A DNA stretch of 64,000 nt from Richelia sinica FACHB-800 (GTDB taxonomy: Bacteria; Cyanobacteriota; Cyanobacteriia; Cyanobacteriales; Nostocaceae), in assembly GCF_014698825.1 (NCBI RefSeq), contig NZ_JACJTT010000001.1:186001-250000 (forward strand). Reading direction: 5' to 3'. The notes below the pieces were generated by a model. The model was not told the DNA's origin, made no database searches, and saw nothing but the letters and a program-made list of their open reading frames with translations. Position 1 is the stretch's first letter, and every line of letters begins with the position of its first letter. Of this stretch, positions 63,823 through 64,000 are shown one piece after another. The translations under genes and the position numbers were made by a program.

Positions 63823-63852
63823 ATTTCCTCGGTAATAGATTAATATTTATGT

Positions 63853-64000
63853 TTCGCGCCAAGACGCAAAGACGCAAAGAAGGAAAGATGCAAAGGTTAA
63901 GATTTTGAATTTTCTAATTTCATATTGCAATTAAGTAAGACAAAAATTAAATTTTTGGTGTTGAGGAGTAAATTTATTAATGTCTCACGCAGAGGCGCAG
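63853..64000. repeat. Tandem GACGCAAA/GGCGCAG short repeats upstream of the KR-DH gene
   Basis: Heptamer-like runs such as CGCCAAGACGCAAAGACGCA (about 63856-63876) and, at the window end, CTCACGCAGAGGCGCAG. The family matches the repeats in the other gaps of this operon. It may carry the operon's upstream control region, but no promoter could be assigned. Confidence 0.7.

Noticed and set aside
1-64000. tRNA, rRNA, Yfr1-like or known riboswitch signals
   Set aside because: I looked by eye for T-loop, anticodon-arm and conserved motifs and found none convincing; a covariance search would be needed to exclude weak cases.

Overview
The window is chromosomal DNA of a filamentous, probably heterocyst-forming cyanobacterium of the Nostoc/Anabaena type. 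The evidence is psaM (a photosystem I subunit), a stand-alone CAAD/CURT1-type thylakoid protein, many HIP1 octamers (GCGATCGC), AT-rich intergenic DNA with Nostoc-style short repeats, an exceptional density of two-component proteins, and a polyketide/PUFA-synthase-like cluster resembling the heterocyst glycolipid (hgl) genes. I see no rRNA, tRNA, insertion sequence, CRISPR array or prophage.

Layout. (1) 1-12.7 kb is a signalling island of nine proteins: a Cache-HAMP-PAS histidine kinase next to a receiver gene cut by the window edge, a DHp-EAL fusion, lone receivers, a REC-wHTH-Hpt-REC regulator, two REC-kinase hybrids and a NarL-type regulator. A 1.2 kb gene-free stretch with a strong hairpin separates the last two. 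(2) 12.8-21.1 kb holds housekeeping genes: LpxB-like glycosyltransferase, FGGY sugar kinase, psaM, TPR protein, glutathione S-transferase, YajQ, MAPEG and SLOG proteins. (3) 21.1-25.3 kb is a run of envelope or stress-type genes: a glycine-zipper stress protein, a BON lipoprotein, a CAAD protein and a hydrophilic acidic protein, plus a possible 54-aa exported peptide. (4) 25.3-31.3 kb: lipid kinase, glycosyltransferase, YjbQ, then arsR and an arsenic operon (PstS-like binding protein, Acr3, ArsC) behind two ATCAA-N6-TTGA(T/A) operator-like sites. (5) 31.5-39.3 kb: a haemagglutinin-like exoprotein, a VanY peptidase, a PD-(D/E)XK-TPR fusion and a Tat-type Rieske/FAD oxidoreductase. (6) 39.6-48.4 kb: ABC-2 exporter, PspA-family protein plus anchored PstS-like protein, PlsC-type acyltransferase, REC-kinase hybrid, PPOX-fold flavoprotein and a B12/radical-SAM enzyme. 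(7) 48.4-53.2 kb: one 1591-aa protein with 14 WD40 repeats fused to a membrane KAP NTPase. (8) 53.5-64 kb: an hgl-like operon read leftwards: KR-DH, KS, CLF-AT, PfaD-type enoyl reductase, ACP-thioester reductase. It probably continues beyond the right edge.

How the parts work together. The last cluster has the enzymes expected for iterative elongation and full reduction of a long acyl chain, followed by reductive release as an aldehyde or alcohol. The ars genes form a sense, reduce and export circuit. The left signalling genes have the pieces of a phosphorelay (kinase, receivers, Hpt), but their wiring cannot be read from sequence. The most unusual items are the WD40-KAP protein, the DHp-EAL protein without an ATPase domain, the PD-(D/E)XK-TPR fusion, the periplasmic-type binding proteins paired with arsenic and PspA genes, and a dispersed repeat of about 110-130 bp found three times at gene 3' ends.
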